Positions 16,086 to 25,234 of a stretch of 64,000 nucleotides of DNA are shown here, one piece after another. The notes under the pieces were generated by a model, which was not told where the DNA came from, made no database searches, and worked only from the letters and a program-made list of their open reading frames with translations. The position numbers and the translations under genes are program-made. This DNA is from Cloacibacterium normanense (GTDB taxonomy: Bacteria > Bacteroidota > Bacteroidia > Flavobacteriales > Weeksellaceae): the NCBI RefSeq assembly GCF_003860565.1, contig NZ_CP034157.1, forward strand, positions 372,001-436,000, in the 5' to 3' direction. How positions within the stretch are numbered: position 1 is the first letter of the stretch; each line of letters starts with the position of its first letter.

Positions 16086-17507
16086 ATGGAGAGTATTTCG
16101 GTTTTTGAAATCATAAAAGTAGGAATTGGGCCGTCTTCGTCTCATACAATGGGACCTTGGAATGCAGCGGAAATGTTTCTGAGTGAAATCAGAAGAAATC
16201 ACCAGATTTCAGAGGTGGCAGAAGTGTATGTAGAGTTTTTTGGCTCTCTTGCCAAAACAGGAATTGGTCACGGAACAGACATTGCCGGAATGCTGGGTTT
16301 AAGCGGCGAAAATTTCAAAAAAATAGATACCGATAAAATAGATGCTAAAATTGCCGAAATCAAAAATTCTGGAAAATTGATTTTAGGAGCTGAAAAAGAA
16401 ATTCCTTTTATTTATGGAAAACATTTGGTGTTGAATATGCAAAAATCACTAGATTTTCACCCCAATGGAATGATTTTCAAAGCGGTTTTTAACAACGGCG
16501 AAATTTTAGAAAAAGACTACTATTCTGTTGGTGGCGGTTTTGTGGCGACTCAAGAAGATAATTCTATAGAAAGTCACTGTATCAGAACACCTTACCCTTG
16601 TCATAAAGGCGAAGATATTTCAAAATATTGTGAAAAATTAGGCGTACAGAGACTTTCTGATTTGGTATACATCAATGAAGAAGCTTGGAGAACCAAAGAA
16701 GAAACGAGAAGTGAAGCACTTTACATTTGGCAACAAATTAAAGAATGTATTTACAAAGGCGTTAATAAAGAAGGTGTTTTACCAGGTGGACTTAATGTAA
16801 CGAGAAGAGCTGCAGATTTCAATCGAAAATTATTAGGCGAAGACGTTATTTACAAAAATATAAACGAATGGTTTGCTGCGGTAAAAAATTCTCCTAAAGA
16901 TTTCAATCAAATTACCCGTTGGATTTCGTGTTTTGCATTGGCTGTAAATGAAGAAAATGCCAGTTTTGGTAGAATTATCACGGCACCGACAAATGGAGCA
17001 AGTGGTGTAATTCCTGCGGTGCTCATGTATTCTCAAACCTTTACTGAATTCAATTCTGAAGAAGATATCATCAGATTTATTTTAGTAGCGGGAGAAATCG
17101 GTACGCTTTTCAAGAAAAATGCAACTATTTCTGCAGCAATGGGAGGTTGCCAAGCAGAAATCGGAGTTTCTTCGGCGATGGCGGCAGCTGGTTTAACAGA
17201 AATTTCGGGCGGAACTCCAGCTCAAGTAATGATGGCAGCAGAAATTGCAATGGAACATCACCTTGGTCTTACTTGCGACCCAATTGGTGGATTGGTGCAA
17301 ATTCCATGTATTGAGAGAAATTCTATGGGCGCCATGAAAGCGATTACCGCTTGTCATATCGCGCTAGAAAGCGATCCTTCTAAAGCCAGAGTTTCTCTGG
17401 ATGATGTCATCAAATCCATGTGGGAAACTGCGCTAGACATGAATTCTAAGTATAAGGAAACTTCTGAAGGTGGTTTAGCAGTTGCCGTGAACGTGGCAGA
17501 ATGTTAA
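16086..17507 (+). CDS. sdaA: L-serine ammonia-lyase, iron-sulfur type
   Basis: The 473-residue cytoplasmic enzyme converts L-serine to pyruvate and ammonia. It is the single-chain form, with an N-terminal beta domain opening '[15 protein letters not shown]' and a C-terminal alpha domain. Cysteines in 'MGGCQAE', 'LTCDPIGG' and 'QIPCIERN' match the ligands of the [4Fe-4S] cluster. Length and motifs are normal. It has its own promoter; the next gene starts 71 bases downstream and may be cotranscribed. Confidence 0.96.
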   Translation: MESISVFEIIKVGIGPSSSHTMGPWNAAEMFLSEIRRNHQISEVAEVYVEFFGSLAKTGIGHGTDIAGMLGLSGENFKKIDTDKIDAKIAEIKNSGKLILGAEKEIPFIYGKHLVLNMQKSLDFHPNGMIFKAVFNNGEILEKDYYSVGGGFVATQEDNSIESHCIRTPYPCHKGEDISKYCEKLGVQRLSDLVYINEEAWRTKEETRSEALYIWQQIKECIYKGVNKEGVLPGGLNVTRRAADFNRKLLGEDVIYKNINEWFAAVKNSPKDFNQITRWISCFALAVNEENASFGRIITAPTNGASGVIPAVLMYSQTFTEFNSEEDIIRFILVAGEIGTLFKKNATISAAMGGCQAEIGVSSAMAAAGLTEISGGTPAQVMMAAEIAMEHHLGLTCDPIGGLVQIPCIERNSMGAMKAITACHIALESDPSKARVSLDDVIKSMWETALDMNSKYKETSEGGLAVAVNVAEC

Positions 17508-17578
17508 TGAAATTTTGAGGAAGATAACTTCTATTTATTTTCTAAAAATTCTTAACTTGTGCCGTTGAATTTTTATCA

Positions 17579-17968
17579 ATGGCTACCATTATCAAACCCA
17601 ATATTGCTCCAGAATTGCTCTCACAACTTGACACAAAATTCGAGGAAGAGAAGCAAGTTATCGTGCACTGTGGTTTTCAGAATAATTATTTGATTGGAAA
17701 TCTCGTAAGAATTTGGCGCACCACGTTCTTGGTAGATAAATTTACGGGACACAGAAGCCAACTTTTATTCTGGGAAAATATCTCGATGTTTCCTTACTGG
17801 ACGGAAGTTCCGCCTGTGAAAGAATATTGGTTTACACTTATTTTTTCTGGATTGCCTAAAGATTGCAAACTCTTTGATTTCGTAGAAGAAATTCCGCAAG
17901 AAGGAGGTTTTCTGGTGACTGATATTGATAGAAATGAAAGCGATGTTTATACTATAAAATTAATTTAA
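17579..17968 (+). CDS. Conserved hypothetical protein (129 aa)
   Basis: I do not recognise a named family. The protein is soluble with no signal peptide, has a central aromatic block 'LLFWENISMFPYWTEVPPVKEYWF' region and ends 'TDIDRNESDVYTIKLI'-like. Its stop codon directly abuts the ATG of the next gene (TAAATG), so the two are translationally close and likely one operon. The composition is like that of the neighbours, so it appears native. Confidence 0.75.
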   Translation: MATIIKPNIAPELLSQLDTKFEEEKQVIVHCGFQNNYLIGNLVRIWRTTFLVDKFTGHRSQLLFWENISMFPYWTEVPPVKEYWFTLIFSGLPKDCKLFDFVEEIPQEGGFLVTDIDRNESDVYTIKLI

Positions 17969-18613
17969 ATGAAGAAGATTTACCTACTTTTACTCTTAGT
18001 TTCAAGTTTTGCCTTTGGTCAAGGTCTTAAAAATAAAACCGATAAAAAACAATTTCCTGCAGAAATTCTAGAAATCGAAACCTTTCAAAAAGAACTTAAT
18101 AAAGAATACAAAACAGAAGAAGAAACACCTTTGCGTGGTTCTAATTTCAAGAAATTCAAGTCTCATCCCTTTTTTCCTATTGATTTAAACTATCGTGTAA
18201 AAGCGAAATTGGTAAAAACTGAAAATGCGGTTCCTTTTGAAATTCCTACTTCGTCTGGAAGAACCAAAAAATACAGAGAATTCGGGAAAGCCTATTTCAC
18301 GCTGAATGGAGTAGAACAAGTATTGACGGTTTATCAAAGTTTAGCTTTGTTAGATGACCCAGAATATCAGGATTATTTGTTCTTGCCTTTCAAAGATGAA
18401 ACCAACGGAAAAGACACGTATGGTGGCGGAAGATATTTGGACTTAAGAATTCCTCAAAATGATGAATTGATTATTGATTTCAATAAAGCGTATCATCCGT
18501 TTTGTGCTTATAACGCTACCGATTACAGTTGCCCAATTGTTCCTCAGAATAACTGGTTGCAATTACCAATCGAAGCAGGTGTGAAATACCAAGATATTTG
18601 GTTTGAGCATTAA
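17969..18613 (+). CDS. DUF1684 domain-containing secreted protein
   Basis: The 214-residue protein has a signal peptide (MKKIYLLLLLVSSFAFGQ) and then the DUF1684 core. The diagnostic end is intact: 'LPFKDETNGKDTYGGGRYLDL', 'IDFNKAYHPFCAYN', 'CPIVPQNNWL' and 'IEAGVKY'. The function of DUF1684 is unknown; the conserved YGGGRY and CAYN...CP motifs suggest an enzyme or binding site. The gene immediately follows the 129-aa gene. Confidence 0.88.
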   Translation: MKKIYLLLLLVSSFAFGQGLKNKTDKKQFPAEILEIETFQKELNKEYKTEEETPLRGSNFKKFKSHPFFPIDLNYRVKAKLVKTENAVPFEIPTSSGRTKKYREFGKAYFTLNGVEQVLTVYQSLALLDDPEYQDYLFLPFKDETNGKDTYGGGRYLDLRIPQNDELIIDFNKAYHPFCAYNATDYSCPIVPQNNWLQLPIEAGVKYQDIWFEH

Positions 18614-18674
18614 TATTTTTAATAGGAAATAAATCTTAGAAATTTCAAAAAAAATTTGCTTATATACACAACAA

Positions 18675-18700
18675 AAAACACGCTCCAAAGCGTGTTTTCT
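18675..18700 (+). terminator. Terminator after the DUF1684 gene
   Basis: AACACGCT pairs with AGCGTGTT over a CCAA loop and is followed by TTCT. The A run on the other side makes it potentially bidirectional. Confidence 0.7.
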
Positions 18701-18707
18701 AATATAT

Positions 18708-18874
18708 ATCTTAGCGTTCTTTGCGAAAAACCTTTGCGCCATTGCGTGAAAAAACATCACAAAGTTCACGAAGAAAAACACAGAGTTCACAGAAATTTTA
18801 TGGCAAATATTTTAAAATTCAAATAAAATCTTAGCGCTCTTTGCGAAAAACCTTCGCGACTTTGCGTGAAAAAA
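18708..18874. repeat. Two copies of a 47-bp intergenic repeat, 120 bp apart
   Basis: Copy 1 (18708-18754) and copy 2 (18828-18874) both start ATCTTAGCG and continue CTTTGCGAAAAACCTT...GCGTGAAAAAA with four differences. They are offset by exactly 120 bases. Between them lies AAAGTTCACGAAG...ACACAGAGTTCACAG, which resembles the palindromic element at 45772-45840. These look like degenerate copies of a dispersed intergenic repeat family. Confidence 0.75.
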
Positions 18875-18875
18875 T

Positions 18876-19952
18876 CTATCTAACCACCACATTAATTTTA
18901 TCCCAAAGAGCAGCATCAAAACCAGACAGTGCAAAATTAGGATTCTGCGGATCCGAAGCGTCGCCCATTCTGATGACCACCATATTTTTACTCGGAATTA
19001 CATAAATTCTTTGGTCTTCGGCGCCCATTGCTGCAAACATACCTGCAGGAGCATTAGGAACTAAAGCTGTGGGATAAACCGTTTGCGAACCCGGAACCAT
19101 ATATTTGGATTTTCCATTGAGCCACCAAAGATAACCGTAAGAAGGATTGATATTTTGAGAAGTAGAAATGGCTTCGTTCAGATAAGTTTCATTGATGATT
19201 TGTTCGTTTTTCCATTTTCCTTTGTTCAGGAAAAGCAGTCCAAATCTCGCCATACTTCTGGTATTGCTATGATAAATGGTGAAAATAGTCCCGAAATTCC
19301 AGAAACCATCCATCCCGATTTTATTTTTCAGTTTAGCATTAAAATAATTCTCAAAAGTTTGGTTGCTAGAAGCTGCCACTACATCTATTAATTTCTGAAA
19401 AACATTGCTGTAAGACCATCTCGTTCCAGCATCTGCCAAATACGTGAGGTTAGATTTTATGACCCAATTGCTTTCGTCATTTAAGCCCGAAGTCATAGTA
19501 AGTAAATGTCTTGGCGTGATGAGGTTTTCTTTTTCCAGAGGTTCGCTTGTCCAGCCGTTTCCTAAATATTGAGAAACTTTATTGTTGATGTTCAGTAAAC
19601 CTTCTTGTTGCGCAATTCCTGTGGTGGTAGAAACCAATGTTTTTCCTGCGCTGTTCCATGGCCAAGTTTCGGTAGCAGAATGCCCGTTGAAATATTCTTC
19701 CATCACAATTCTGCCGTTGACCAAAATCATAAAAGATTTAGAATGTTTTTCTGCCAAGAAATCTTTAAGCGGTTGCACTGCACTTTGGTTCCAACCGAGA
19801 CTGGCGATAGATTTGGTTTCCCAATTGTTGTCTGTATTATTAGGGAAATACATTGTTTCTGTGGGAGTTGGCGTAGGTTCATCATTACTACTGCTACAAC
19901 TTAAAAATGGGAGTAACACTAAAAGAGGTAGAAATTTTAAAATTTTCATCAA
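18876..19952 (-). CDS. Serine hydrolase (class C beta-lactamase-like) lipoprotein
   Basis: The 358-residue protein has a lipoprotein signal ending LLPFLSC (Cys19), then a Pro/Thr-rich linker. The beta-lactamase/D-Ala-D-Ala-carboxypeptidase fold carries the active-site SxxK motif S101-A-G-K104 and the Y181-S-N183 triad. Such proteins are usually esterases, peptidases or of unknown substrate; real beta-lactamase activity cannot be assumed. It is anchored to a membrane, facing the periplasm or the surface. A second ATG (codon 2) is possible. Confidence 0.9.
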   Translation of the reverse strand: MMKILKFLPLLVLLPFLSCSSSNDEPTPTPTETMYFPNNTDNNWETKSIASLGWNQSAVQPLKDFLAEKHSKSFMILVNGRIVMEEYFNGHSATETWPWNSAGKTLVSTTTGIAQQEGLLNINNKVSQYLGNGWTSEPLEKENLITPRHLLTMTSGLNDESNWVIKSNLTYLADAGTRWSYSNVFQKLIDVVAASSNQTFENYFNAKLKNKIGMDGFWNFGTIFTIYHSNTRSMARFGLLFLNKGKWKNEQIINETYLNEAISTSQNINPSYGYLWWLNGKSKYMVPGSQTVYPTALVPNAPAGMFAAMGAEDQRIYVIPSKNMVVIRMGDASDPQNPNFALSGFDAALWDKINVVVR

Positions 19953-20012
19953 CTGGTTTTAGCTCTTTGATGGGATTTTGGCGGGAAGGTTAAATTTTTT
20001 GTATAATAATGA

Positions 20013-21899
20013 CTATTTCCATTTTTTAGTTAAAACAATAGTTTCATTATATGGTTTGTTTTCGTCTGGTAGTTTATCGATTTTCATCACTACAGGTAAA
20101 TCAGCGGAGAGACCTGCCAAAATACAACCACCTTGAGGCAGAATTGATAAACTGTCAAAAGAAATTTTGTCTAAATAAGAAACAGTTCTTCCTATAGCTT
20201 CAATGTCTTTATTGTTTATTAATCTATGTAAAAAATAATTATGTAATTGAGAAATGATAGTATCTGAAATATCGAATGGTCTTTGACTTGATATTGTTAA
20301 AAATACACCAAATTTTCTTCCTTCTTTTATAATTTCTTCAAATGTTTCTAAACGATAATCTTTCCAAGTTTCACTTTCTCTAATTGAATTGCGGGATAGA
20401 ATATTATGAGCTTCATCAACAATTATATTTAAATAGTTTTCTCTATCTAGATTATTTTTTTTAAAAAATTCGTAATAGTATTTGCAAATAACTAGTGGTA
20501 TGATTTTTTTCATTTCAACATTCACATCGTTAAGATTTACCACAATTAAAGGTTTTTTATTAATGATTATTTTGTCTTCATTAGTTACAGCAAAGACTTT
20601 TGTTATTTCATTAAATTTTGATTCTAACCTATTGTATAATGGGCCTATATGTTCTTTTGAATAATATCCTTTTGTTATAACATCGAAATAATTGATAATT
20701 ATTTGTAGTCTTATTTTTACAAAAGAATTCTGTTTAGACAGATCAATTACCAAGGATTGTACAATTTCTTTAAGTTTAAATAAAAACTCATTTGGCTTTT
20801 CACCATGTTTAATGTTTTCTAGTATCCAATTACCATAATCAGTTTTAAGACCACTTTTTAATCTATTTCTAACATCTTTTATATTTGGAAATACTGATGA
20901 GCTATTATTAAGTTTAAATAGTTCATCTAAAAAAAAGATATGAAAATCTTTATCCAAATTTCTACTTCCTTGAGTTAAAATAGTACTCAAAGTATTATAA
21001 ATAAGAGCTTTAATTCCATTTTCTGTTTTTGTATGTTCAACTAAAGTTTTCTTAAAGAGTGAACTATTTAAAAATGGCTTTTGTGTTTGCTCAGTGGCTT
21101 TTAATAGTATTGACCAAAAGGTTAAATCATTAATTTCAGACTCAGGGATTGGAAATCTATCTTTGTCAGATTTTGAAGTGGAAAGAAAAAAGCGACTTTT
21201 TAATGCCTTTTCAACAATAATATTATCATTATCATTTTCAATAGCATATTCTCCATTAAAATCTATAAGAATAAATTTAGCATTTTTTTGAAAATTGGTA
21301 TTTTCTTTATATTTATTAAGCAATTCATAATAAATTTTTGATAATGTATAAGATTTACCACTACCAGTATTCCCAAAAACACCAATATGACTTGCAAAAA
21401 GTTTATCAACACCTAGTTCAATTGGTGTATTTGTTTCGTTTAATAAATAACCAAGTTTAATTTTATCATCTTCTATTTTTGCAAAACTGTGAATACAATT
21501 AAATTCTAAATCATTTAATAAATAGCAATCATTTTCAATAAGTGGTAATTCTTTAAGACCTTGACGGAAAATACTGTTATCAATATATCCGACTAAAGTC
21601 ACGTTTAAAAAACGCTTGATTTTATTATTTTTTGATGTGTAATTATTGTTTTCAAGGTTTTTATCTTCTGATATAAATTCTCCCTCTATTTTACCAATGA
21701 TTTCATTATATCCTTTTGCTATTTTAACATAAGAACCGACAGACACGTTTTTTATTATTTTACCATCAAATATTAGGTGAGGTGCATTTTTATTTTTGTC
21801 AACTCTAACAAGTATGTTTTTTCCTTTTACCTCACTAACTGAACCTATTTTCAAAACTGATTCAGAAATAAAATTGTCGTTATTTATCTTGTTCTTCAT
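20013..21899 (-). CDS. HerA-type ATPase of a SIR2-HerA antiphage system
   Basis: The 628-residue protein has an N-terminal HAS-barrel (about residues 15-75; 'GSVSEVKGKNILVRV') and a HerA/FtsK-like RecA core. The core contains Walker A GNTGSGKS (176-183), Walker B 'IIVDEAHN' (Asp495-Glu496), the 'FLTISSQRPFDIS' sensor region and 'QLHNYFLHRLINNKDI'. HerA rings are hexameric DNA translocases. Its start overlaps the last 20 bases of the SIR2 gene upstream, so the two are translated together. In described Sir2-HerA systems (Nezha) the two form one large complex that depletes NAD+ and acts on DNA during phage infection. By eye the base composition is more AT-rich than the flanks. Confidence 0.9.
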   Translation of the reverse strand: MKNKINNDNFISESVLKIGSVSEVKGKNILVRVDKNKNAPHLIFDGKIIKNVSVGSYVKIAKGYNEIIGKIEGEFISEDKNLENNNYTSKNNKIKRFLNVTLVGYIDNSIFRQGLKELPLIENDCYLLNDLEFNCIHSFAKIEDDKIKLGYLLNETNTPIELGVDKLFASHIGVFGNTGSGKSYTLSKIYYELLNKYKENTNFQKNAKFILIDFNGEYAIENDNDNIIVEKALKSRFFLSTSKSDKDRFPIPESEINDLTFWSILLKATEQTQKPFLNSSLFKKTLVEHTKTENGIKALIYNTLSTILTQGSRNLDKDFHIFFLDELFKLNNSSSVFPNIKDVRNRLKSGLKTDYGNWILENIKHGEKPNEFLFKLKEIVQSLVIDLSKQNSFVKIRLQIIINYFDVITKGYYSKEHIGPLYNRLESKFNEITKVFAVTNEDKIIINKKPLIVVNLNDVNVEMKKIIPLVICKYYYEFFKKNNLDRENYLNIIVDEAHNILSRNSIRESETWKDYRLETFEEIIKEGRKFGVFLTISSQRPFDISDTIISQLHNYFLHRLINNKDIEAIGRTVSYLDKISFDSLSILPQGGCILAGLSADLPVVMKIDKLPDENKPYNETIVLTKKWK

Positions 21900-23127
21900 C
21901 AGTTAATCTAGTTTTTATATTTTCTTTTTTAGAATTATTATCTTCTGATGCTTTAATCCTAATAGACAAATCAAGTTCTTCAGCAATTTTTAAAAAAACA
22001 GAATTAGCAACTTTTTTGAAATCATAACCTATGAATTCGGTATATAAATTTTTGTATTTTAGTTTTGTAAATAGATTTTCAATCTCTTTTTTTCCAGACT
22101 CATTAAAATTGAATACAATAACCAATAAAGTAGGATTTGAATTTAAAGCTCTTCTTGTAATTTCTCTTATATGTTCATCAGCAAATGAGAATCCTGTGAC
22201 AAAAAGAACAGAATTTTCTCTTTCTAAAATATTTGAATACATTCTGATTTGCTCATAATACTCAAGCCTTAATGTCGTGTTTTCAAATTTTTCTTTAGTA
22301 GGATTAATCATTACAAGTTTATCATATTCTGTAACAAAATTTTCAAACAGTGTAATGTCAAAATCTTCAAATTTTTTACTAGAAACTTCTTTTTTTAATT
22401 CTGAGTAATTTTTGTGCTTAATTTTAATTTCTTTTTCATTATTCGATTCGGATATTAAAGAAATAATATGTTCTTTGGGTAATGTAATTTTATTTAAGAT
22501 TTTTAATACATCACAATTCGGATTATATTTTATTTCTTTTTCATTGCTTTTATCCCAAGTTATAGAGCCGTGAAGTTTAAAAAGGTTAAAGAGTGGTAAT
22601 TCAGAACTAATGTTGTATTGTGAGCTATTTTTAAAAAATGACTTTTGATAATTTGAAGTGTCAAATGTTTGACTAAATTTTCCACTAAAACCATCGTTAA
22701 ATTCTAATCCTAATTTGTCTAAATTTTTATCAAAGAATAAATCCATATTAGTTGTAAAAATATTGACTTCTTTTGGAAGTAAATTATTTTTACGTTTAAG
22801 TACTATAATATTAAGTGCTTGTAGAAAATTTATATAGTTATTTAATGTTTCATTGAAATCTAGTAATTTTTCTTTGGATAACTCAAATTCGTTATCAATC
22901 AGTTTAGTATTACCCTTTATACATTTTTCATAATACCAAAATTTGATAGAAGCTTCTAAAACTTTATACCATTTTTGTGATTTATTTTCTTGAGTTTCAT
23001 TTTCTAAATCGGTAAGAAGTTCTTCAATATTAGAAAGGGTATCTAAATAATTTCTTGAGGCTCCAGAGCCAATTAAAAAGTTGAAATGACTACTTTCTAT
23101 AATTTTTAAAATTTTTTCATTATCCAT
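21880..23127 (-). CDS. SIR2-family NADase of a SIR2-HerA antiphage system
   Basis: The 415-residue protein is a SIR2-like NAD+-binding enzyme of the defence type. GSGAS at residues 20-24 is the dinucleotide loop, TTNMD at 125-129 is the TxNxD motif, and LHG (His186) gives the catalytic histidine. The later 'LFVTGFSFADEHIRE' block is typical of SIR2_2 proteins. In antiphage systems this domain hydrolyses NAD+ to cause abortive infection. It is the first gene of a two-gene operon with HerA. No perfect -7 box is seen upstream. It is not a CobB-type deacetylase, since the zinc Cys ribbon is absent. Confidence 0.9.
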   Translation of the reverse strand: MDNEKILKIIESSHFNFLIGSGASRNYLDTLSNIEELLTDLENETQENKSQKWYKVLEASIKFWYYEKCIKGNTKLIDNEFELSKEKLLDFNETLNNYINFLQALNIIVLKRKNNLLPKEVNIFTTNMDLFFDKNLDKLGLEFNDGFSGKFSQTFDTSNYQKSFFKNSSQYNISSELPLFNLFKLHGSITWDKSNEKEIKYNPNCDVLKILNKITLPKEHIISLISESNNEKEIKIKHKNYSELKKEVSSKKFEDFDITLFENFVTEYDKLVMINPTKEKFENTTLRLEYYEQIRMYSNILERENSVLFVTGFSFADEHIREITRRALNSNPTLLVIVFNFNESGKKEIENLFTKLKYKNLYTEFIGYDFKKVANSVFLKIAEELDLSIRIKASEDNNSKKENIKTRLTDEEQDK

Positions 23128-23664
23128 TCTTGTGATTATTAATTCTTTACTAAATTAAAAAATAAACTCCACACTACATTAAGGAAAAACATAAAATGCT
23201 AAAAATCATCTAAATTTTTCTTAACACCCCGTCATTTCGATTCTCTGAATGCCACCCCTCTAAAAGAGGGGAGCCGCACTAAGAACATTACTTTATCATT
23301 TACCACAGCGTTTGTCATTCTGAAAGAATCTCTACATATAGTTGCGTTAAATTTAGATTCACTTTGTCGAACCACTTCGTTAGTTTTCTTACGGAAATCG
23401 AAGATTAGACGAAGTCAATGACAAAGTGTATTTTAAAAAGTTTTGAAAAGTAATTAAGAAAACGGAAAAGTGAAACATAGCCCAGATTGAGCATTTGTTT
23501 GAGCTCTTTTTAAATTTTTTGATGGATACCCTTTTTGCGTTTTAAACGCAGAAACCTAACAAAGTGGTTTGACGAAGTCAAAAGGTTTCTGCGATGGGAA
23601 AAATTTAAAAAAGCGAGTTGCGAAAGCTGGACTGAACGTCTAAGAAAACAAAAGCGTCTTGCTT
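23128..23664. repeat. Repeat-rich intergenic region next to SIR2-HerA
   Basis: This 537-base gap has no convincing gene. It contains a hairpin CCCCTC/GAGGGG (23255-23271) and a 'GTCATTCTGAAAGAATCTC' type stretch near 23313. Motifs of the kind GACGAAGTCAA occur twice (near 23412 and 23571). A long imperfect inverted repeat (arms about 23501-23556 and 23583-23620) includes the exact pair GCAGAAACCT / AGGTTTCTGC (23548-23557 region and 23583-23592). It looks like a mosaic of dispersed flavobacterial intergenic repeats at the edge of an accessory island. Confidence 0.6.
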
Positions 23665-25014
23665 CTAAACTTTCGCCAAAAACTCCTCAAAAATAGGAGA
23701 GATAGAAACGGTTCCGTCTGGTTGAATTTTATCCAGTTTTACCATTTCTATTTGGTTGATAGAACTCGCGTCAAAAGGTTTCTGAACGCGCACATAATTT
23801 TCGGTGAAGCCAAACATTTTTCCGTCTTTTTCTTCGTGTTCCCAAAGTACAGGCAAGGTTTTTCCTAATTGTGTTTGGTAAAATGCCATTTTCTTTTTCT
23901 CAGAAAGAATTCTGAGCATTTTGTTGCGTTTTTTACGTTCCGCAATCGGCACTACACCTTCCATTTCTACGGCTTCGGTATTTTCTCTTTCAGAATACGT
24001 GAAAACGTGTAAATACGTAATCGGCAGTTCGTTAATAAAATTATAGGTTTCTAAAAATTTCTCTTCTGTTTCTCCCGGAAATCCTACAACTACATCTACG
24101 CCAATTGCAGCATCGGGCATTACTTCTCTAATTTTAGAAACTCTGTCGCTGTACAATTTGGTAAGGTATCTTCGCTTCATTTTTTTGAGCAAATCATCGC
24201 TTCCACTTTGTAATGGAATATGAAAATGCGGTACAAAACTCTTGCTTTCTGCCACCAAATCTATGGTTTCGTCTTTTAGTAAATTCGGTTCTATGGAAGA
24301 AATTCTAATTCGTTCAATTCCCTCTACTTTATTGAGTTCTTTCACCAAATCTAGGAAAGTATGTTCGTGTTTTTTATTGCCAAATTCACCTTTTCCGTAG
24401 TCGCCAATGTTTACACCAGTCAAAACTATTTCTTTGATGTCTTTTTCGGCAATTTCTTTGGCATTTTTCACTACGTTTTCTACGGTGTCACTTCTAGAAA
24501 TTCCTCTAGCCAATGGAATCGTGCAATAGGTACATTTATAATCGCAACCGTCTTGAACCTTCAAAAAAGCTCTGGTTCTGTCGCCAATAGAATAACTACC
24601 GATGAAAAAGTCTGTTTCTTCTATTTCGCAAGAGTGAACTTCGGCGTGCTGTTCAGATTTTTCTAAATCTTCGAGATAACTTAAAATATTGAATTTTTCT
24701 TTGGCGCCCAAAACCAAATCTACGCCTTCAATCGCAGAAATTTCTTCGGGTTTTAGTTGAGCATAACAACCAACTATCACCACCAAACCATCAGGATTGG
24801 CTTTCATCGCACGTTTTACATGAAGTTTACATTCCTTGTCAGCATTATCAGTTACAGAACAAGTATTGATGATATAAACATTCGCAGCATCGTCAAAACT
24901 TACTTTTTGGTAACCTGCACCAGTCAATTGTCTGGCAATAGTAGAGGTTTCCGCAAAGTTCAGTTTGCAACCCAGCGTGTGAAAAGCAGCGGTTTTTTTA
25001 GTGAAATTTTCCAT
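23665..25014 (-). CDS. mtaB: tRNA N6-threonylcarbamoyladenosine methylthiotransferase
   Basis: The 449-residue radical-SAM enzyme adds a methylthio group to t6A37 of tRNAs. The N-terminal UPF0004 domain has cluster cysteines at 16, 52 and 83 ('LGCKLNFAE', 'NTCSVT', 'GCYAQ'). The radical-SAM CxxxCxxC is C157, C161, C164 ('GCDYKCTYC'), and a TRAM-like C-terminus follows. 'CKLNFAE' places it with MtaB rather than MiaB. It has a perfect promoter box close to the start, giving a near-leaderless transcript. Confidence 0.95.
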   Translation of the reverse strand: MENFTKKTAAFHTLGCKLNFAETSTIARQLTGAGYQKVSFDDAANVYIINTCSVTDNADKECKLHVKRAMKANPDGLVVIVGCYAQLKPEEISAIEGVDLVLGAKEKFNILSYLEDLEKSEQHAEVHSCEIEETDFFIGSYSIGDRTRAFLKVQDGCDYKCTYCTIPLARGISRSDTVENVVKNAKEIAEKDIKEIVLTGVNIGDYGKGEFGNKKHEHTFLDLVKELNKVEGIERIRISSIEPNLLKDETIDLVAESKSFVPHFHIPLQSGSDDLLKKMKRRYLTKLYSDRVSKIREVMPDAAIGVDVVVGFPGETEEKFLETYNFINELPITYLHVFTYSERENTEAVEMEGVVPIAERKKRNKMLRILSEKKKMAFYQTQLGKTLPVLWEHEEKDGKMFGFTENYVRVQKPFDASSINQIEMVKLDKIQPDGTVSISPIFEEFLAKV

Positions 25015-25027
25015 AATAAATTGGGTG

Positions 25028-25035
25028 CAAATTTA
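25028..25035 (-). promoter_or_regulatory. -7 box for mtaB
   Basis: The minus strand reads TAAATTTG, a perfect match, 13 bases before the mtaB ATG. Confidence 0.65.
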
Positions 25036-25076
25036 CGGAAAAAATATTTAGAATGAACTGAACAGAGGTTGAGAAG

Positions 25077-25168
25077 AAATTTTATCAAAATTAATTTCCC
25101 CATCCCTAAAAGTTGTAATTTTGATAAAATTTTAAAGATATTTTTCCAACCTTTAGGGTTGGGGAAAA
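25077..25168. repeat. Two interleaved inverted repeats
   Basis: AAATTTTATCAAAATTA (25077-25093) has an exact 17-bp reverse complement at 25116-25132. Interleaved with it, the 20-bp arm at 25095-25114 (TTTCCCCATCCCTAAAAGTT) matches the reverse complement of 25148-25167 with two mismatches. The pairs overlap, so alternative hairpins are possible. Confidence 0.8.
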
Positions 25169-25234
25169 GAAAAATTTCTTGGAAATGTTTTTTCATACAA
25201 AATCTAAAAACTAAAAATTTCCGAGTTTAGTGGC

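Noticed and set aside
18876-19952. Functional antibiotic beta-lactamase
   Set aside because: SxxK and YSN motifs are shared with many esterases and peptidases; nothing specific for beta-lactam hydrolysis is visible.
19582-19962. 126-codon plus-strand frame opposite the serine hydrolase
   Set aside because: It is antisense to a gene with intact catalytic motifs and has a composition expected of a shadow.
20013-21899. Archaeal-type HerA-NurA DNA end resection pair
   Set aside because: No NurA nuclease gene is adjacent; the partner is a SIR2 protein.
21880-23127. SIR2 gene as a CobB-type protein deacetylase
   Set aside because: The zinc-binding Cys pairs are absent and the gene is fused in operon with HerA, as in defence systems.
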